This document shows, in pieces, positions 59,939 to 64,000 of a stretch of 64,000 nucleotides of DNA. The stretch covers positions 168,182-232,181 of the forward strand of contig NZ_LMJA01000002.1 in the NCBI RefSeq assembly GCF_001428895.1, written 5' to 3'. Both the position numbers and the translations under genes were made by a program. Numbering within the stretch: position 1 is the first letter of the stretch; each line of letters opens with the position of its first letter. The notes under the pieces are model-generated. The model was not told the DNA's origin and searched no databases. It was given only the letters and a program-made list of their open reading frames with translations. The stretch is from Mycobacterium sp. Root265. GTDB taxonomy: Bacteria > Actinomycetota > Actinomycetes > Mycobacteriales > Mycobacteriaceae.

Positions 59939-61525
59939 ATGTCTATTGTCTGTTCCCATCTGTCGTTCCACTGGCCCGATGACACACCGGTGTTCACGGA
60001 TCTGTCCTGCTCGTTCGGACGCGGCCAGTTCGGGCTGGTGGCGCCCAACGGCGCCGGTAAGAGCACGTTGCTGCGGCTCATCGCCGGTGAACTCACACCG
60101 TCGGCCGGCGCCGTGGTGGTCGACGGGGTGCTGGGGTATCTACCGCAGAACCTGCCGTTCCTGGCCGAGCACACCGTGTCCGACGTGCTCGGGGTGACGC
60201 CGGTGGTCGCCGCGCTGGACGCGCTGGCCGCCGGTGATGCCGGCGAGGCCGTGTTCGCCGCCATCGGTGACGACTGGGATATCCAGGAACGTTCGCGCGC
60301 CGAGCTGGATCGGCTCGGACTGGACCTGGAGTTGGACCGCCCGTTGTCCACGTTGTCGGGTGGTCAGGTGGTGTCGTTGGGGCTGACGGCTCAACTCCTG
60401 CGCCGACCCGATGTCCTGTTGCTCGACGAGCCCACCAACAATCTGGATATCGATGCCCGCCAACGGCTTTACGACGCCTTGGAAGATTTCGGCGGTTGCC
60501 TGCTGGTGGTCAGTCACGACCGGGTGCTGTTGGACCGGATGGACTCGATCGCCGAGTTGCGTGCCGGTGAGGTCTCGTTCTACGGCGGCGGATTCAGCGA
60601 TTACCAGGCGGCGGTGCAGGCTGCCCAGGATGTTGCCGAAAGCAATATCCGCAATGCCGAGCAGGAACTCAAACGGCACAAGCAGCAGATGCAGCAGGCG
60701 CGCGAGCGAGCCGATAAGCGATCGTCGACCGCGAAACGCAATCTCAAAGACGCCGGCCTGCCGAAAATTGTTGCCGGCAAACTGAAACGGGACGCTCAGC
60801 AGTCGGCGGCCAAGGCCGACGATATGCACGCCCGGCGGGTCAGCGACGCCCGGGACCGACTCGATGACGCCGAGCGCGCGTTGCGCGATGACGATGTGCT
60901 GGCCCTGGATCTGCCCGACACCGAGGTTCCTACCGGCCGCGTGATGTTCAGCGGAACCGATTTGGCGTCAAGGACTTTCGCGGGACTCGATATCGATATC
61001 CGCGGGCCGGCACGCATCGCGCTGACCGGCGGTAATGGCGTGGGAAAGTCGACGTTGCTCCGGATCATCTCCGGTGACCTGCCGCCCGACACGGGGGAGC
61101 TGCAGCGCGGTGACGGTCGCATCGCGTATCTGTCGCAGCGGCTGGATCTGCTCGAGGAGCAGGCGTCGGTGGCGGATTGCCTGGCGGCCTACGCCCCGGC
61201 AATGTCGGTGACCCGTCGACGGCATCTGTTGGCGCAGTTCCTGTTCCGGGGCGACCGTATCGATCTGCCGATCGGCGCGCTCTCCGGTGGGGAGCGGTTG
61301 CGCGCGACGTTGGCGTGCGTGCTGTTCGCCGAGCCGGCGCCGCAATTGCTGCTGCTGGACGAACCGACGAACAACCTCGATCTGGCCAGCGTCGCTCAGC
61401 TGGAGTCGGCGCTGAACGCCTATCGGGGAGCGTTCGTCGTGGTGAGCCACGATGAGAGCTTCCTGGCCAACATCGGTGTCCAGCGCAGGCTGCTGCTGGC
61501 CGACGGGGTGTTGGTGGCGACTTAA
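59939..61525 (+). CDS. ABC-F ribosome-protection-type ATPase
   Basis: 528 residues, two ABC domains and no membrane helices. Domain 1: Walker A APNGAGKS (35-42), signature STLSGGQVVS, Walker B LLLDEPTNNLD. A linker of about 80 charged residues (ELKRHKQQMQQARERADKR) is followed by domain 2 with GGNGVGKS, ALSGGERLRA and LLLDEPTNNLD. The family has resistance factors (Msr, OleB, LmrC types) and translation factors (EttA); the first ATPase sequence is closer to the resistance type. It would act on the ribosome exit/PTC region. ATG has GGAG 7 nt upstream, inside a hairpin. Confidence 0.86.
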   Translation: MSIVCSHLSFHWPDDTPVFTDLSCSFGRGQFGLVAPNGAGKSTLLRLIAGELTPSAGAVVVDGVLGYLPQNLPFLAEHTVSDVLGVTPVVAALDALAAGDAGEAVFAAIGDDWDIQERSRAELDRLGLDLELDRPLSTLSGGQVVSLGLTAQLLRRPDVLLLDEPTNNLDIDARQRLYDALEDFGGCLLVVSHDRVLLDRMDSIAELRAGEVSFYGGGFSDYQAAVQAAQDVAESNIRNAEQELKRHKQQMQQARERADKRSSTAKRNLKDAGLPKIVAGKLKRDAQQSAAKADDMHARRVSDARDRLDDAERALRDDDVLALDLPDTEVPTGRVMFSGTDLASRTFAGLDIDIRGPARIALTGGNGVGKSTLLRIISGDLPPDTGELQRGDGRIAYLSQRLDLLEEQASVADCLAAYAPAMSVTRRRHLLAQFLFRGDRIDLPIGALSGGERLRATLACVLFAEPAPQLLLLDEPTNNLDLASVAQLESALNAYRGAFVVVSHDESFLANIGVQRRLLLADGVLVAT

Positions 61526-62286
61526 TCGATCTGGGGACGGGTCGGTGCGGGACGGGCCGGCTGGGGTGCCTCGACGGGTGCGCGACCCGACGGGGAGCTC
61601 GGGCCGGCCTGCGCCTCGTGGACCGGGGCGGGTTCGGACTTTTCGCGCTTGCCGGCCTGGTCTTCGCGCTCACGCTCCGCGTCGCGTTCCTCTTCGGACT
61701 TCTCACCCTCTTTGAGCTTCGCGGCCTGGGCGGCCTGCTGTGAAGCCTGTTGGGTGGCTTGCGCAACGCCCTGCATCACCTGCTGTGCGCCTTGTTGCAG
61801 GCCTTGAGCCAGCCCTTGCAGCGGCGCGGTGACGGACTGGGCGAGTTGGCCGACCTGCTGGCCGACCTGACCCATGATCTGGCCCATCTGACCCATCATG
61901 TCGCCGCCAGCCGCGGCCGGACTGCCCGCGCCGGATGTTCCAGGGGCGCCGCCGCTGCCGCCGGGCTCGCCCCTGCCTTCCAATGCATCGGCGGCGGCCT
62001 GCAGGCGCGAGGCGCCTTCCTCGTCGCCCGCGGCGTACGCGCTGGCTGCTTTCTGCAGCAGATCGGCAATGGTGGAGGCCGATGTCGAGGTGACGCCCAG
62101 GGTGCTGCCGCGTCCGCCGAGGACATTGCTCAGCGCGCCGCTCACGGCCGAGGCGATGGCGCCATGGCTGTTCTGCACGCCGGTGCCTTCGGCACCCGTA
62201 AGCCCGGACAGTCCGGAGACCACCTGGGAGTGCAGCTCTGAGTAGTTCCGCACGCCGTCGGTCTGGACGAAGAGTGGATCGGTCAT
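61522..62286 (-). CDS. Type VII secretion target protein (EspC/DUF2580-like)
   Basis: 254 residues. The N-terminal 100 residues (VRNYSELHSQVVSGLSGL, GVTSTSASTIADLLQKAASA) form a helical hairpin of the T7SS target type and end with AYAAGDEEGA, which fits the YxxxD/E secretion signal. The rest is Gly/Ala/Gln-rich (GQMGQIMGQVGQQVGQL), then a charged Lys/Glu and Pro tail. It is probably exported by an ESX system; no esx genes are near. AGGGG precedes the ATG. The end overlaps the ABC-F gene by 4 bases. Confidence 0.7.
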   Translation of the reverse strand: MTDPLFVQTDGVRNYSELHSQVVSGLSGLTGAEGTGVQNSHGAIASAVSGALSNVLGGRGSTLGVTSTSASTIADLLQKAASAYAAGDEEGASRLQAAADALEGRGEPGGSGGAPGTSGAGSPAAAGGDMMGQMGQIMGQVGQQVGQLAQSVTAPLQGLAQGLQQGAQQVMQGVAQATQQASQQAAQAAKLKEGEKSEEERDAEREREDQAGKREKSEPAPVHEAQAGPSSPSGRAPVEAPQPARPAPTRPQID

Positions 62287-62416
62287 GTGTCAGCCCCTGT
62301 CGTTCGCAGCTAATTCTATGGCCGACGCGGGGGCGTGTTGGGCGGGAGTTTTCGTGCGGGTGCGGGCATTAGGCTGCGGCCCGGGTGGCAACGCCACCCG
62401 GGTTGCGAGCCCAGTC

Positions 62417-62695
62417 CTACGCGGTTGGGTTCGAGGCCGGGATCGAGTAGGCCGAGTGGACCGAGCGAACCTCTCGGACCCCGCCGCTGGGCCCCCTCGG
62501 CCCGTAGGTCGGTTCATTCATCAGCCGAGGGAAGTCGACCGGAAACTCAAATGGCCCGCCGAACGGACCATCATCCGTGACTTCCTGGGTTGGATCCTCG
62601 GTGGGATCCTGGGGTTCGGCCAGGGCTGGTGGTGCGGCGATGAGCGTGCCGGCGGTGATTGCCGCGGCGATAGCACCAATGATGATGTTTTTCAT
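62417..62695 (-). CDS. Small exported protein
   Basis: 92 residues. A signal peptide (MKNIIIGAIAAAITAGTLIA, cleavage near ALAEP) is followed by an acidic, Pro-rich segment (EDPTQEVTDDGPFGGPFEFP) and a basic C-terminus. Not recognised. GGAG lies 6 nt before ATG 62695; TAAAAT at 62736-62731 may be its -10. Upstream region is AT-richer than the rest of the window. Confidence 0.6.
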   Translation of the reverse strand: MKNIIIGAIAAAITAGTLIAAPPALAEPQDPTEDPTQEVTDDGPFGGPFEFPVDFPRLMNEPTYGPRGPSGGVREVRSVHSAYSIPASNPTA

Positions 62696-63255
62696 TTTTG
62701 GCTCCAACTGTCAATAGTTAGCCAACTTTTATTTTACGCCTACATCTCGGGCTTTTCCTCTAGCTGAGGTAACGACATTTCGCGTATGCGGTGATTGCAC
62801 GTTCAAATGTCGCAATCTGCATGTTCCGAGTGATTGCCCGGTTATGGCAATGGTCATGACGCGAGAATGTCGGTGCGAGACCGATCTTGATCGGTCACCT
62901 TGGCTGGGGAGCGAGATTAGCTAACGACGACGTGTCACGGTCGAGGCTGTGCAGCTCGAATCGGTGGGGAACCATCCCGGTACCCGGACCCGTCGATGCG
63001 GAGTCCGGTTCGTCCGTCCGGGCTGGCGTTGCGGTGAACGGCATGGTGGCTGCGATGGCAAAGCTGTGTGCCGTGCCGGCGAGGCGTCATCGCTGACTCC
63101 TTTGGCAAGGGTCACGGTAGGACCCCAAACTGGCGTCTGGCTGGGGAGTGGCGCAGGGTTCGCTGAAAGTGAGCATGCACCCGGTTTCATCTGGTCGGAT
63201 CACAGCGGCCGGCCGCGGACTCTGGCGCCCGAGGTGTTCAGGCATCGCACCGGAA
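62696..63255. other. 560-bp stretch without an intact gene
   Basis: AT-rich near 62700-62880, with an inverted repeat CGACATTT (62773-62780) / AAATGTCG (62805-62812) around a 24-nt loop and two GTGATTGC repeats. A possible remnant of a secreted-protein gene lies at 62895-63090 on the minus strand. I see nothing else to support a gene. Confidence 0.5.
62895..63090 (-). pseudogene. Possible remnant of a small secreted protein
   Basis: An ATG at 63090 has a good Shine-Dalgarno (AAAGGAG), but its frame reads poorly. The next frame, without its own start, reads RLAGTAHSFAIAATMPFTAT and then a polar tail to a stop at 62895, which looks like a signal peptide and short mature part. One base change near the start would join them. 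Speculative. Confidence 0.25.
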
Positions 63256-64000
63256 CTAGCTTGTCGCAGTACCGACATCGGCCGGCCAACCGGGAGTCGC
63301 AGGCAGTACCGGGAAGTCGGATCGCTTATATGTCCGCGCAGGGAAGAATTGGCGATCTTCTGGTGCATTTGGGGCGTGCTTTAGACACTGTTGCTTGTCG
63401 CGAAAGTTATCGGGCCACTCCGCCGTGAGGACATAGCCACCCTGGTGGTTGGTCACGCGCCATTCACCGAAGACATTTGTGAACGGCGCCCGCGAGGGTC
63501 CCTCCTGGGGGGGAAGCTTTTCCTCAATGGCAGGAGCTTTCAGCTCGACTCGAAAAGCGTTGATGCCGCCGTAAACGCCACTTTCGGTGGCCGCCTTGAA
63601 CTTGTCGCCGACGAGCACGCCGCTGTCGTACGTGTAGACGCATCCGTAAATCGTGGCGCCCTGATCGGACTGTTCGACTCGGAGAAGGTCGCCGCCTTGA
63701 ACTTGTCGCCGACGAGCACGCCGCTGTCGTACGTGTAGACGCATCCGTAAATCGTGGCGCCCTGATCGGACTGTTCGACTCGGAGAAGGTGTTGGCGGAA
63801 GGTGCCAACCCATGCGTGTGGTCGCCCATCGCGGAGCGGCCAAAGCTCTTCAGTCCCATCCGGCCCGTCGGGGTTGTTGGCATCGACTGATTGCGCAAAC
63901 CCCGGATACAGGTACTTCTCGTCATCGGTGAGATAAGCGAGATAGTAGGACTCCACATATGCCCGCGCTACAACGGCTGGGCCAGTGGTCAGGTCGATAC
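63256..64000 (-). pseudogene. Mycobacterial secreted-type protein interrupted by a 101-bp tandem duplication; 5-prime end outside the window
   Basis: The frame open at the right edge reads VVARAYVESYYLAYLTDDEK, FAQSVDANNPDGPDG, PHAWVGTFRQHLLRVEQSDQ and GCVYTYDSGVLVGDKFKAAT, then shifts and stops at 63540. The natural continuation ESGVYGGINAFRVELKAP through VTNHQGGYVLTAEWPDNF to the TAG at 63256 is in another frame. The switch is exactly accounted for by the 101-bp duplication at 63590-63790. Removing one copy restores one frame. Function unknown; similar proteins are exported in mycobacteria. It may be a pseudogene, a phase-variable state or an assembly error. Confidence 0.75.
63590..63790. 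repeat. 101-bp direct tandem duplication
   Basis: A 100-bp block at 63590-63689 recurs exactly at 63691-63790 with one base between, period 101 bp. Identity of the copies and a length not divisible by three indicate a recent event that breaks the reading frame of the minus-strand gene. Confidence 0.92.

Overview
The window is GC-rich actinobacterial DNA and looks like a chromosome segment of a Mycobacterium, probably a fast-growing (Mycolicibacterium-type) species. The case rests on gene content: mycothiol (mshB), PIM mannolipid (pimE, lpqW), F420 (fbiC and an F420-binding PPOX protein), a mycofactocin-type SDR, a type VII secretion substrate, DUF732 and Ala/Pro-rich secreted proteins. The order of the core genes follows M. 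tuberculosis Rv1153c to about Rv1202: omt, Rv1155, Rv1156, Rv1157c, Rv1158c, pimE, Rv1159A, mutT2, typA, lpqW, mshB, Rv1171, fbiC, fadH, Rv1176c, fdxC, Rv1178, Rv1186c, pruA, putA, fadD36, dapD, dapE. Many genes carry a TANNNT -10 element 6-8 nt before the start codon and no Shine-Dalgarno, the leaderless style common in mycobacteria.

Layout. 1-3.7 kb: end of a flavin monooxygenase, two paralogous methyltransferases around a DUF1697 gene, and the F420-binding PPOX protein. 3.7-15.2 kb: an accessory transport block with a membrane acyltransferase, an MFS exporter, a DUF485 plus acetate-type symporter pair, a quinone oxidoreductase/disulfide reductase pair with an HxlR regulator, and a four-gene operon in which a LytS-type kinase and a LytTR regulator are translationally chained to a second symporter. 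15.2-22.2 kb: DUF732, HhH-GPD glycosylase, nitroreductase, secreted Ala/Pro proteins, pimE, pterin dehydratase, mutT2 and small membrane or metal-site proteins. In M. tuberculosis narGHJI lies between mutT2 and typA; here it is absent. 22.2-32.6 kb: typA, lpqW, a ClC channel, mshB, small genes, an acidic secreted protein and fbiC. 32.7-36.7 kb: a 922-residue LuxR regulator, DUF2231 and YceI. 36.7-41 kb: fadH, padR, fdxC and dapC. 41.2-45.8 kb: a tightly coupled operon (SnoaL fold, sulfotransferase, DUF1214-like protein, two SDRs, the last of mycofactocin type). 45.8-50 kb: proline catabolism (pruC, pruA, putA). 50-58 kb: rmlC-rmlB, a purine/xanthine permease fused to a leucine-rich-repeat-variant tail, DUF5995, Nudix, fadD36 and a VOC protein. 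57.8-61.5 kb: dapD and dapE, then an antibiotic-resistance-type ABC-F gene behind a leaderless nine-codon ORF and SD-sequestering hairpins. 61.5-64 kb: a type VII secretion substrate, a small secreted protein, and a gene broken by a 101-bp tandem duplication at the right edge.

The signals most worth a second look are the ABC-F leader, the LytS/LytTR-symporter operon, the sulfotransferase/mycofactocin operon, the permease-LRV fusion, the shared or palindromic -10 elements between divergent leaderless genes, and the frame-breaking duplication.
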